Position numbers and translations under genes: made by a program. From contig DGTD01000101.1 of NCBI GenBank assembly GCA_002396385.1, positions 1 to 64,000 on the forward strand: a stretch of 64,000 nucleotides of DNA, written 5' to 3'. Position 1 is the first letter of the stretch; each line of letters opens with the position of its first letter. The notes under the pieces are model-generated. The model was not told the DNA's origin and did no database searches. It saw nothing but the letters and a program-made list of their open reading frames with translations. Source of the DNA: Bacteroidales bacterium UBA4345. Lineage in GTDB: Bacteria; Bacteroidota; Bacteroidia; Bacteroidales; Paludibacteraceae. Of the stretch, positions 50,923-59,547 are shown piece by piece.

Positions 50923-53900
50923 ATGAAACGTTTTAAACAGTTAAACAACGCTGTCGGATGGGTGGTTTGTGCCATCGCTTGCGCAGTGTACTTAATGACG
51001 ATTGAGCCAACAGCCAGTTTCTGGGACTGTGGCGAGTTCATTGCCACTTCTTACAAGATGGAGATAGGTCACCCGCCTGGTGCTCCGTTCTTTATGATGC
51101 TGGGTCGCATTTGTTCTTTGTTTGCTTCCGATCCTTCGCAAGTGGCCATGATGGTGAACGCATTCTCTGCCTTGTGTAGTGGTTTTACTATCTTGTTCTT
51201 GTTCTGGACAATTACCCATATTGCCCGCCGTATTGAGGTGCCAAACGAAGTGTTCAAAAGCAATGGCGAAATATCGTTGGGTAAGACGATTGGCATTCTT
51301 GGCGCCGGTGTGGTGGGTGCTTTGGCTTATACTTTCTCCGACACTTTCTGGTTCTCGGCGGTGGAAGGTGAGGTTTACGCCTCGTCTTCGCTGTTTACCG
51401 CTGTGGTTTACTGGTGTATGTTGAAGTGGGAAGACTGTGCCGACGAACCTTATGCAAACCGTTGGTTGGTGCTCATTGCCTACCTGATGGGTTTGTCTAT
51501 CGGTGTGCACTTGTTGAACCTGCTTTCTATTCCGGTTCTGGTATTGGTTTACTATTACCGCAAGACCGAGAATCCGACTACTCAGGGCACTATTGTTGCG
51601 CTGGTGGTATCTTGTTTCATCTTGGTAGCCATCCTTTACGGACTCATTCCTGGCTTCGCCCAGGTGGCTGGCTGGTTCGAGTTGGCGTTTGTCAACGGCA
51701 TAGGACTGCCATACAATACGGGTGTGGTTGTTTATGCGCTGATTCTGATCGGCTTGCTGGTATGGGGTATCGTACTTACTGGCGAGAACAATAGCCTGGT
51801 CAATGACTCGGTTGAACGTGGAAGCAACCAGCATTACAAAGTCTTGGGCGTTTTTGTTGGCACCATCGTACTGTTGGGTATACCATTCTTTGGCTCGGGT
51901 ACCTTCAAACATATCTTCTTGGCCCTCTTGTTGGTGGGCGGCCTTGTTTATGTCCTTCTCAATCATGGCGAGAAAGTGCAGCTTCCAATGCTCAACACCG
52001 TACTTGTTTGTTGTGCGATGGTGCTGATGGGCTATTCTACCTATGCCCCTCTGGTTATCCGTTCTGCCGCTAATCCGACAATGGACGAGAACTCGCCCGA
52101 CGATGTGTTCTCGTTGAAGAGTTATCTGAACCGTGAACAGTATGGCGACCGCCCGCTGTTCTATGGTGAGTCTTATGCGGCCGAATATCGCCGTGTAAAT
52201 AACGGAAACGGGCAGTGGACTGTCGATATCGACGAAGGCGAAGCTTTGTATGCGAAGGCCATCAAAACGAACGATAGTGAAGAAGACCACTATGTACTGT
52301 ACGACCATAAGAAGGATTACAAGTATTGTCCTGAATTCAATATGTTGTTCCCTCGTATGTACAGCCGCCAAGGCTCGCACGTCAACGCGTACAAGGAGTG
52401 GGGCTCTGTGGGTAACGGAAAAACCATTGCCTACCAAAACATGGGGCAGATGCAGACCGCTCAGGTTCCGACCCAGCTCAACAACATCAAGTTCTTCCTG
52501 ACTTACCAGGTCGGCTTTATGTATTGGCGTTACTTTATGTGGAACTTTGTAGGCCGACAAAACGATATTCAGGGTCATGGCGAAATTGTGCACGGCAACT
52601 GGTGCAGCGGTATTCCGTTTGTTGACAATCTGCTGGTGGGTGGCGATGCTGACCTGACTCCCGACCAGTTGAAAAACAACAAGGGGCACAACTGCTATTA
52701 CTTCCTGCCGCTTATTTTGGGTATCCTTGGCATCTTGTACCAGTTCGGACGCGATGACAAAAACAATAAAGTTGGTATGCAGACGTTCTGGCAAGTGTGC
52801 ATTTTGTTCGTGCTGACGGGTCTGGCAATTGTGGTTTATTTGAACCAAACCCCTTACCAGCCACGTGAGCGTGACTATGCCTATGCCGGCTCGTTCTATG
52901 CCTTCACTATTTGGATTGGCTTAGGTGTGTTGTTTGTGTACGACCTTGTGAAAAAATGGTTGGATCCGAAATTGGCCGCCGCACTGGCTTCGGTTGTGTG
53001 CTTGGGTGTACCTGTGCTGATGGCACAGCAGAACTGGGACGACCACGACCGCTCGAACCGTTACACTTGTCGTGATTTCGGTGGCGACTATTTACGCTCG
53101 CTGGCGCCTAACTCCATCATCTTCACCAACGGCGATAACGATACCTTCCCTCTATGGTATAACCAGGAAGTGGAGGGCGATTGCAAAGGCGACTCTTTGA
53201 AAGCCCAATACCAGAACAAGCGTGTGGCTAACCTCAGCTACTTGCAGATGGCATGGTACGTTGCCCAAATGACACGCGACGCTTACGATTCGAAGGGCTT
53301 CGACTTGTCGCTGAAAGAAGCTGACTATTCGATGGGTAAACTCGATGTGGCTTATGTGGTCGACCTGTTCCAGGGACAGGCCATCAGTGTGAAAGATGCC
53401 ATTTCGTTGCTTACCAGCAGTGAGTCGCAAGCGAAAATCAAACAGCGTGTGGGCATGTCGGGCGACGATGCCGCTGTTGTTCCTTGTACCCACCTCTTCC
53501 TGGAGGTTGACTCTGCTGAGGCCGTTAACAATGCTGGTGCCGATCCTGCTAAAATCCACCAAGAACTGAATATGTTCCGGTACGATATGCAGACCGCCAT
53601 TTTGAAGAACGACAAACTCAGCAATGCCGAGAAAAACGCTGAACTTCAGAAACTGCTTGGCCTGAAGACCTACCGCATCAACATCGACTTGTCGGGCAAG
53701 CGTTATTTGGGCAAACAGGAAATCTTCATTCTCGATATGTTGGCCAACAACCACTGGAAACGTCCGGTATATTATGCCGTAACCGTGGGTAGTGAGAGCA
53801 AGTTGGGCCTGCAGCCTTACTTCCGTCTTGAAGGTATGGCTTACAGGGTTATGCCTTACCGTTGTGGCGGACGTTGTGCGACCGACGTCATGTACAACAA

Positions 53901-54426
53901 CATGATGAACAAGTTTGAGTTCGGTAATGCAAGCGACCCTAATGTCTACCTCGAAGAGAACAACTTGCGCATGTGCTCTACTTTCCGCAATATGTTTGTG
54001 ATGCTGGCCAGCGACCTTTATGAGGAAGGAAAACGCGACAGTGCCAAGAAGGTACTCGACTATGCATTGGACAAACTGCCTTCGGCGACTATTCCGCTTA
54101 GCGAGTATGACCTCGGACTGGTCGACCTCTATTACCGGATGAACCAGACACAGACTGCAGACAAGTATGCGGCAGAGTTGATTAACAACGCTAGCCAGTA
54201 TGTCAACTGGTTGTCTTCTTTGAAGCCTGAAAAGATGCGTACGGCTAATGTCGAATTCTCCAAACAGCGCAGGGTGTTGCTGACCATGGGTTCTATTGTG
54301 AAACAATACGGACGTAATGAACTGGCTGCCAAGTGTGAAACCGCGCTCAAGGCTTCGGAACCCGCTTACCAGTATTTGGTCAATACCTCGTCTCCTGAGG
54401 CGGAGCCAGTTGACGAAGACGAGTAG
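50923..54426 (+). CDS. DUF2723 membrane glycosyltransferase-like protein
   Basis: This 1167-residue inner-membrane protein begins with about twelve membrane helices (residues 1-560) and has a large C-terminal soluble part. The N-terminus has ASFWDCGEFIATSYKMEIGHPPGAPFFMMLGR, the hallmark of DUF2723 (GT-C fold, TMEM260/protein O-mannosyltransferase-like). ASFWDCGEF contains the expected catalytic-type Asp and Glu in the first loop. YQPRERDYAYAGSFYAF and GDNDTFPLWYNQE are further conserved family stretches. TPR-like helices occur near the C-terminus. It probably glycosylates exported proteins or envelope polymers. The deacetylase gene follows after 5 nt. Confidence 0.9.
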   Translation: MKRFKQLNNAVGWVVCAIACAVYLMTIEPTASFWDCGEFIATSYKMEIGHPPGAPFFMMLGRICSLFASDPSQVAMMVNAFSALCSGFTILFLFWTITHIARRIEVPNEVFKSNGEISLGKTIGILGAGVVGALAYTFSDTFWFSAVEGEVYASSSLFTAVVYWCMLKWEDCADEPYANRWLVLIAYLMGLSIGVHLLNLLSIPVLVLVYYYRKTENPTTQGTIVALVVSCFILVAILYGLIPGFAQVAGWFELAFVNGIGLPYNTGVVVYALILIGLLVWGIVLTGENNSLVNDSVERGSNQHYKVLGVFVGTIVLLGIPFFGSGTFKHIFLALLLVGGLVYVLLNHGEKVQLPMLNTVLVCCAMVLMGYSTYAPLVIRSAANPTMDENSPDDVFSLKSYLNREQYGDRPLFYGESYAAEYRRVNNGNGQWTVDIDEGEALYAKAIKTNDSEEDHYVLYDHKKDYKYCPEFNMLFPRMYSRQGSHVNAYKEWGSVGNGKTIAYQNMGQMQTAQVPTQLNNIKFFLTYQVGFMYWRYFMWNFVGRQNDIQGHGEIVHGNWCSGIPFVDNLLVGGDADLTPDQLKNNKGHNCYYFLPLILGILGILYQFGRDDKNNKVGMQTFWQVCILFVLTGLAIVVYLNQTPYQPRERDYAYAGSFYAFTIWIGLGVLFVYDLVKKWLDPKLAAALASVVCLGVPVLMAQQNWDDHDRSNRYTCRDFGGDYLRSLAPNSIIFTNGDNDTFPLWYNQEVEGDCKGDSLKAQYQNKRVANLSYLQMAWYVAQMTRDAYDSKGFDLSLKEADYSMGKLDVAYVVDLFQGQAISVKDAISLLTSSESQAKIKQRVGMSGDDAAVVPCTHLFLEVDSAEAVNNAGADPAKIHQELNMFRYDMQTAILKNDKLSNAEKNAELQKLLGLKTYRINIDLSGKRYLGKQEIFILDMLANNHWKRPVYYAVTVGSESKLGLQPYFRLEGMAYRVMPYRCGGRCATDVMYNNMMNKFEFGNASDPNVYLEENNLRMCSTFRNMFVMLASDLYEEGKRDSAKKVLDYALDKLPSATIPLSEYDLGLVDLYYRMNQTQTADKYAAELINNASQYVNWLSSLKPEKMRTANVEFSKQRRVLLTMGSIVKQYGRNELAAKCETALKASEPAYQYLVNTSSPEAEPVDEDE

Positions 54427-54431
54427 TATTC

Positions 54432-55049
54432 ATGCTTTCTTTTATAGAACACCCTCCGCGCTTCTTCCGTAGGTTCTTCCCTTATGGTTTTTGGTACCGG
54501 CCGCAGTCGCAAAAAACGGTGTATCTCACTTTTGACGATGGACCCATCCCGGAGGTTACCCCGTGGGTCCTCGATGTGCTGGCCCGCTACCAGATTAAGG
54601 CGACCTTCTTTATGGTGGGCGACAATGTGCGTAAACACCCCGATGTGTTCCAGCAGGTGGTTTCTGCCGGACACTGTATAGGGAACCATACGTTCAACCA
54701 TGTGCGGGGATTCCGAATGAAGACGGACGACTATGTGGCTAATGTGGAGTTGGCCGACAGTTACATCCATTCTCATCTGTTCCGCCCTCCACACGGACAG
54801 TTCCTCAAGCGCTTGTGGAAGGCTTTGTCGCCAAAGTACAAAGTGGTCTTTTGGGATGTTGTTACCCGTGACTACAATATGCGCTTGTCGGGTGAATATG
54901 TGCTGGGTGTGGTGAAACGCTTTACCCGGAATGGGTCTGTCATTGTTTTCCACGATTCGCTGAAAAGTGAGGAACGATTGCGGTATGCGCTGCCTAAGGC
55001 CATTGAATGGCTCCTCGGACAGGGATACCGGTTCGATGTGGTAGACTGA
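54432..55049 (+). CDS. Polysaccharide deacetylase (NodB-type, CE4)
   Basis: This 205-residue enzyme shows all five NodB motifs: TFDDGP (catalytic and metal Asp), HTFNH (metal His pair), RPPHG, WDVVTRDY and IVFHDS. It would remove N-acetyl groups from peptidoglycan or an extracellular polysaccharide. There is no obvious signal peptide, although the N-terminus (MLSFIEHPPRFFRRFFPYGFWY) is hydrophobic enough for membrane association. It lies 5 nt after the DUF2723 gene, so they form an operon, suggesting shared work on a glycan. A strong terminator follows. Confidence 0.9.
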   Translation: MLSFIEHPPRFFRRFFPYGFWYRPQSQKTVYLTFDDGPIPEVTPWVLDVLARYQIKATFFMVGDNVRKHPDVFQQVVSAGHCIGNHTFNHVRGFRMKTDDYVANVELADSYIHSHLFRPPHGQFLKRLWKALSPKYKVVFWDVVTRDYNMRLSGEYVLGVVKRFTRNGSVIVFHDSLKSEERLRYALPKAIEWLLGQGYRFDVVD

Positions 55050-55072
55050 TTTGTACTACCCATATAAAGATT

Positions 55073-55112
55073 AACGCCATTACCGCCATTTGGCTGGTAA
55101 TGGCGTTTTTTC
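55073..55112 (+). terminator. Strong intrinsic terminator
   Basis: A perfect 12-bp stem (55073-55084 with 55096-55107) is followed by a T-run ending at 55112. It closes the DUF2723-deacetylase operon. Confidence 0.9.
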
Positions 55113-55183
55113 ATAGTGGTATGTTCGCCCGCTTTTGATTTGCTTTTATTAAATTTGTATTGCAATTCTAGAATTAAAACCTA

Positions 55184-57472
55184 ATGGAAGAATTCCCTTT
55201 AATTGTTTCCGATTTGGCCCTCATCCTCGTCGCAGCGAGCGTGACAACCATTTTGTTCAAATGGTTGAAACAACCTGTTATACTTGGGTATATTATGGCG
55301 GGACTTGTCGTTAGCCGGCAGATTCATCTGACTCCCGACGTGGCCGACACGGCCAATATCGGCACTTGGAGTGAGTTGGGTGTCATCTTCCTGATGTTCG
55401 GTTTAGGTTTGGAGTTTAGTTTTAAAAAGTTGCTGAGTGTGGGCCGCAATGCCCTCGTGGCAGCGGCTGTCATCATTCCGGGAATGATTATATTGGGCAC
55501 ACTGGTCGGCCTGATTCTGGGGTGGTCCCTGACCAACAGCCTGCTGTTGGGTGGTATGATCAGCATGTCGAGTACGGCCATTATTATGAAGGCTTTCGAC
55601 GATATGGGCCTGCGTACGCAGAAGTTTACCCAACTGGTGTTGGGTGTACTTATTTTCGAGGACCTTATAGCCATCTTGTTGCTGGTGATTATTTCTACCA
55701 CGGCGGTCAGCAAGAGTTTCGAGGGCGGACAACTGCTGTTTGCCTTGGCAAAGTTGTCTTTCTTTATGGTGCTGTGGGTGCTCAGCGGTATCTTTATTCT
55801 GCCGTCTTTACTGAAAGTGCTGAAAAAGCGGGATATATTGAACGACGAGACTCTGATGGTGATTTCGTTGGGGCTTTGTTTCCTGATGGTGATTGTGGCC
55901 ACTTATGTCGGTTTCTCTTCCGAACTTGGCGCCTTTGTCATGGGCTCTGTCTTTGCCGAAACGGTCGAGGCCGAACGGATAGAGAAGGTGGTGAAACCGA
56001 TGAAGGACCTTTTCGGTGCTGTTTTCTTCGTGTCGGTGGGTATGATGATCGATTTGTCGGTTTTGGGTGAATACACCCTCGAGATAGTCGCTATTTCGCT
56101 GACGGTGATTGTCGGACAGATATTTTTCGCCTCGTGCGGATTCCTCTTGTCGGGACAGACGCTGAAGACGTCTATCCAGTCGAGTTTCTGCCTGACCCAG
56201 GTGGGCGAGTTCGCATTTATAATCGCCATGTTGGGAACCAACTTGGGGCTGTTGGGAAAGCATGTCTATCCGGTTATCGTTGCGGTTTCGGTCATTACCA
56301 TTTTCGTCACCCCGTTCATCATGAAGTCGGCTATGCCGTTCTATGGGTTCCTCGACCGCAAACTGACCCCTAAACAGAAACTCTTTCTGGAACGTACCAA
56401 CCTGAATGCGGGCGTTAGTGTACATAACGAGAATATGTGGCAGAGCCTGTTGTCGTCCATTTTCCGTATTGTGGGTGTTTACTCGGTCATCATTGTCTTT
56501 GTGCTGCTGGTCTATTGCAAGTATTTGTTGCCGATGGTGGCAAAAATGGGATTTTGGCCAAAGACGGCATTGGCGGTGCTCACTATTCTGCTGATGGCTC
56601 CTTTCTTGCGTGCCATCATTGCAAAGAAGAACCATTCGCGCGAATACAAGTTCCTGCTGGCAAGTAACAAGACGAACATTGCTCCGCTTATGGCGCTTTC
56701 GCTGGTGCGTTTCCTGTTGGCCATTTTCTTTGTGGTGTTCCTGCTCATAAAGACGTACAATACCGCCACGGGAATGCTCTTCGCCTTGTCGACCATTCTG
56801 GTCATGGCCATGTTCTCGTCGCGTTTCCTCAAAATGTACTCCATTCGGTTAGAGCGCCGGTTCTTCTCGAACCTGAACCAGCGCGAATACGAGGCCGACA
56901 AGCAGGTGAAGGCGGGTCAGGTGTTCCGTAATGCACGCCTCTCCAGCCGTTTGCAGGCCTACGACCTGCACCTGTCGAGTTTCGAGGTGGCGCCTGATAG
57001 CCCTGTTTGCGGAAAAACGCTGATAGAGTCCGATTTCCGACGCAAATACGGGGTTCATGTGGTGTCTATAATCAGGGGGCCTTACCGCATCAACATACCG
57101 GGAGGCCGCGAGCAGCTTTTCCCTTCCGACAAGGTGTTGGTGCTCGGCTCCGATACCCAATTGGCGGAAATTGAGGGCATGTTCTCGTCGAAACTGAACC
57201 CTGGCGAGGAACCTCTGAACCAGGAGGTCAGCCTCGAACAGCTGGAAATATCCAAATTCAATCCGCTGGTTGGCAAAACTATCTTGGAAAGCGGCATCCG
57301 CGACTATAACAAGTGTTTGGTGGTGGGTATTGAACGTGATACCGAGTCGATGATGAACCCTGATGTGAGAACCCAGTTCCAGGCGGGAGACGTGATTTGG
57401 ATTGTCGGCGAAAAAGACCGCATCAGGGAACTGATGAATACCGACACGGTGTCGATTATGGAGTCGAACTAA
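55184..57472 (+). CDS. CPA2 cation:proton antiporter with two TrkA-C domains
   Basis: This 762-residue protein has a KefB/NapA-type antiporter domain (residues about 1-390, twelve or thirteen helices) with GYIMAGLVVS, GLGLEFSFKKL, SMSSTAIIMKAFDDMGL and FVMGSVFAETVEAERIEKVVKPMKDLFGAVFFVSVGM. Three or four additional helices follow (about 410-570). Two TrkA-C (RCK_C) domains end it (about 590-660 and 670-760), the ligand-binding parts of potassium transport regulators. The NAD-binding TrkA-N domain is missing. It probably exchanges K+ or Na+ for protons at the inner membrane. No ancillary KefF/G gene is nearby. Confidence 0.88.
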   Translation: MEEFPLIVSDLALILVAASVTTILFKWLKQPVILGYIMAGLVVSRQIHLTPDVADTANIGTWSELGVIFLMFGLGLEFSFKKLLSVGRNALVAAAVIIPGMIILGTLVGLILGWSLTNSLLLGGMISMSSTAIIMKAFDDMGLRTQKFTQLVLGVLIFEDLIAILLLVIISTTAVSKSFEGGQLLFALAKLSFFMVLWVLSGIFILPSLLKVLKKRDILNDETLMVISLGLCFLMVIVATYVGFSSELGAFVMGSVFAETVEAERIEKVVKPMKDLFGAVFFVSVGMMIDLSVLGEYTLEIVAISLTVIVGQIFFASCGFLLSGQTLKTSIQSSFCLTQVGEFAFIIAMLGTNLGLLGKHVYPVIVAVSVITIFVTPFIMKSAMPFYGFLDRKLTPKQKLFLERTNLNAGVSVHNENMWQSLLSSIFRIVGVYSVIIVFVLLVYCKYLLPMVAKMGFWPKTALAVLTILLMAPFLRAIIAKKNHSREYKFLLASNKTNIAPLMALSLVRFLLAIFFVVFLLIKTYNTATGMLFALSTILVMAMFSSRFLKMYSIRLERRFFSNLNQREYEADKQVKAGQVFRNARLSSRLQAYDLHLSSFEVAPDSPVCGKTLIESDFRRKYGVHVVSIIRGPYRINIPGGREQLFPSDKVLVLGSDTQLAEIEGMFSSKLNPGEEPLNQEVSLEQLEISKFNPLVGKTILESGIRDYNKCLVVGIERDTESMMNPDVRTQFQAGDVIWIVGEKDRIRELMNTDTVSIMESN

Positions 57473-57657
57473 ATAGATGGTTCTAATGTCCACAAATAGA
57501 GATAAGATACGCTTATGAAAAAGATATTCGTTATATGTTGAAATACCATTGCCCATAAGTTGCCCAACAATGCTTTGAAGGACAAAATGAACGACCGAGA
57601 GATGTGCCTGACAGCCATCAATTTTTTCATACTATCACGAACAGTAAGTGTAGAGGG

Positions 57658-58359
57658 ATGGGTTCAAACGATTCGGACAAATATCTAAACAAATACAGAA
57701 TTTCCTCAAACCGGTTGAGGAGATGGAATTATGCCCAAAGCGGGCATTATTTCATTACGATTGTCACATATGGCCGCAAACACCTATTTGGGGAAATCGT
57801 TGATGGACAGATGATTTTAAACCCTATTGGAGAAATTGTTAATGCCGAATTTCTGAAATCATTTGAATTGCGTAAAGAATTATATTTGGGCGGATACGTA
57901 ATTATGCCCAATCATATACACGCCATTTTGATATTAGATAAAGAGGAATCTGTAAAGGAGGATGCCAAAACATCGGCGTATGGTATTGCACAACGTGAAC
58001 CAAAATCAATTTCGTCGTTTGTGGCAGGATTTAAATCGTCATCAATAAACCGTATTGACGATTGGATTGACGCCGTTAATGCCCAAAACAGGAATGGCGG
58101 GAACGTTGGTGGCGGGAACGTTGGTGACGGGAACGTTGGTGACGGGAACGTAGAGACGCACGGCCGTGCGTCTCTACCACGATTGCACGGGATTAAAAAA
58201 TTCAACAAAAACAATCCTTTATGGCAGAACAATTACCACGACCATATTATCCGTAATGAAATGGAATATCGCCGAATTTCCGAATATATTGTAAATAATC
58301 CATTGAAATGGGACAAAGACACGTTGTCGAATGGTGAACATTGTGAACAGGAGGGGTAA
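57658..58359 (+). CDS. REP-associated tyrosine transposase (RAYT), with VNTR and palindrome insert
   Basis: This 233-residue Y1 transposase (IS200-like fold, TnpA-REP family) starts at the ATG at 57658. It has the HUH motif in VIMPNHIHAIL (His86, His88) and the catalytic Tyr in EYIVNNPLKW. Other landmarks are YRRWNY...GHYFITIVTYGRKHLFGEI. Residues about 146-170 are an in-frame insertion: GNVGG/GNVGD repeats followed by ETHGRASLP, which is encoded by a perfect 28-bp palindrome. The gene is single copy, not flanked by visible insertion-sequence ends. RAYTs cut and join single-stranded DNA at REP hairpins. Confidence 0.9.
   Translation: MGSNDSDKYLNKYRISSNRLRRWNYAQSGHYFITIVTYGRKHLFGEIVDGQMILNPIGEIVNAEFLKSFELRKELYLGGYVIMPNHIHAILILDKEESVKEDAKTSAYGIAQREPKSISSFVAGFKSSSINRIDDWIDAVNAQNRNGGNVGGGNVGDGNVGDGNVETHGRASLPRLHGIKKFNKNNPLWQNNYHDHIIRNEMEYRRISEYIVNNPLKWDKDTLSNGEHCEQEG
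58098..58149 (+). repeat. 15-bp minisatellite inside the RAYT gene
   Basis: About 3.5 copies of a 15-bp unit (CGGGAACGTTGGTGA and one GGTGG variant) run in tandem from 58098 and end in the palindrome. Because the unit is a multiple of three, copy-number change keeps the frame. Confidence 0.85.
58150..58177. repeat. Perfect 28-bp REP-like palindrome
   Basis: Bases 58150-58163 are the reverse complement of 58164-58177, centred on CGGCCG; ends read GTAGAGAC and GTCTCTAC. This GTAGAGACG...CGTCTCTAC type of hairpin is a dispersed repeat in many bacterial genomes. Here it sits within the RAYT coding sequence. Confidence 0.85.
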
Positions 58360-58484
58360 TAGGTTGGCATTATTGAATAAGGGTTTATCCCGATTTACCT
58401 AAAAATGCGAAACGGATTCAACAGTGCCACCTGTTAATGATATAAATAAACGATGCCTATGCCCAATTGATGCTGGGATAATAA

Positions 58485-58515
58485 AAAATGCTTCAAGGAT
58501 CACTTGAAGCATTTT
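58485..58515 (-). terminator. Intrinsic terminator of ribF
   Basis: A perfect 13-bp stem (58485-58497 with 58503-58515), 5-nt loop, followed on the minus strand by TTTATT; it lies 21 nt past the ribF stop. Confidence 0.85.
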
Positions 58516-58536
58516 GGGTATTTATGAAATCTGTTT

Positions 58537-59463
58537 TTAGAACCTCATCAACATTTTTTGTGCCATGCGGGCATCTTTCTGAAGCTGTTTTTTCAAAGCA
58601 GCCAAGTCTTCGAACTTGTGTTGGTTGCGCACACGGTCTTCCACATATATCGTGATGTGTTTGCCGTAGAGGTCGCCGTCGAAATCGAACAGATGGGCTT
58701 CTATGCTGATTCCCTCAATGGAGGTGGTAGGCCTTGTCCCAATGTAGAGCATCGATTTGAAACTTTTCCCCTCAACTTCTACCATAGCGGCGTAAACACC
58801 AATTTTGGGCAGACATTTGTTGTTGATGTCTAGTTGCAGGTTAGCCGTTGGGAATCCAATGGTCCTACCCATTTGTTGGCCTTTGGCAACGGTGCCCGAA
58901 ATAGAGTAGGGGTAGCCTAAATAGTGGTTGGCCATAGTTATTTCGCCAACAGCCAACAGTTGGCGGATGAACGAGGAGCTGATGGTGTAGTTGTTGTCGG
59001 AATAAGGTTCGGCCTGGGTTACCTTCATATCTAGTTCCCGTCCGTGTTTCTCGTAGTCGTCGAAACCTTCTTCACGGTTGCGTCCGAAGCGGTGGTCATA
59101 GCCGATAATCAGGTGCTTGACGTTCAACTTTTCCTTCAGCACCTTTTTCATGAAGTCGTATGCGTCCATATTGGCCAACTCCATTGAAAAGTCGGTCATT
59201 ATGCAGTAATCGAGCGGAGACGACATTAGCAGTTCCTTCTTTTCTTCGATGGTGTTCAGAAGGTTGGGTTTGTAATGCTCGTTGAGTGTAATGCGGGGGT
59301 GGGGCCAAAAGGTGAAAATGGCAGACTTGAGGTGCTCTTCTTTCGCAGTTGAGCATACTTGGTCTATCAAGTAGCGGTGACCGGCGTGAACGCCGTCGAA
59401 AAATCCGATGGTAAGGACTAAACCCTCACTCTCAAAATGTTCGATATCCTCAATAAATTCCAT
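58537..59463 (-). CDS. ribF: Bifunctional riboflavin kinase / FAD synthetase
   Basis: This 308-residue RibF has an N-terminal nucleotidyltransferase domain that forms FAD from FMN and ATP, with TIGFFDGVHAGHRYLI (GxFDGxHxGH class). The C-terminal kinase domain phosphorylates riboflavin and includes GTVAKGQQMGRTIGFPTANLQL and MLYIGTRPTTSIEG. Length is normal for the family. The gene is transcribed alone or with the downstream terminator at 58485-58515; the pyruvate kinase gene lies upstream on the same strand, 84 nt away. Confidence 0.95.
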   Translation of the reverse strand: MEFIEDIEHFESEGLVLTIGFFDGVHAGHRYLIDQVCSTAKEEHLKSAIFTFWPHPRITLNEHYKPNLLNTIEEKKELLMSSPLDYCIMTDFSMELANMDAYDFMKKVLKEKLNVKHLIIGYDHRFGRNREEGFDDYEKHGRELDMKVTQAEPYSDNNYTISSSFIRQLLAVGEITMANHYLGYPYSISGTVAKGQQMGRTIGFPTANLQLDINNKCLPKIGVYAAMVEVEGKSFKSMLYIGTRPTTSIEGISIEAHLFDFDGDLYGKHITIYVEDRVRNQHKFEDLAALKKQLQKDARMAQKMLMRF

Positions 59464-59547
59464 TCTCTATTGTCCTAACTAATCCGTTCGTTCTGTTTCT
59501 ATTGCGCATCTATGGCAATTCCTTGCCAAAAACCTCCAAACTGTAGG

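Noticed and set aside
50992-52848. Long minus-strand ORF of 618 codons inside the DUF2723 gene
   Set aside because: The plus-strand protein has clear family motifs and membrane helices; the antisense product is His/Gln-rich shadow sequence.
53152-54306. Minus-strand ORF of 384 codons in the second half of the DUF2723 gene
   Set aside because: Same reason: antisense shadow of a GC-rich, codon-biased gene.
55808-56635. Minus-strand ORF of 275 codons in the antiporter gene
   Set aside because: Antisense to a well-supported membrane protein; composition is rich in His, Gln and Arg as expected of a shadow.
57658-58359. Complete IS200/IS605 insertion sequence
   Set aside because: No TnpB gene or element-end hairpins were found beside the gene, and the protein fits the single-copy RAYT type.
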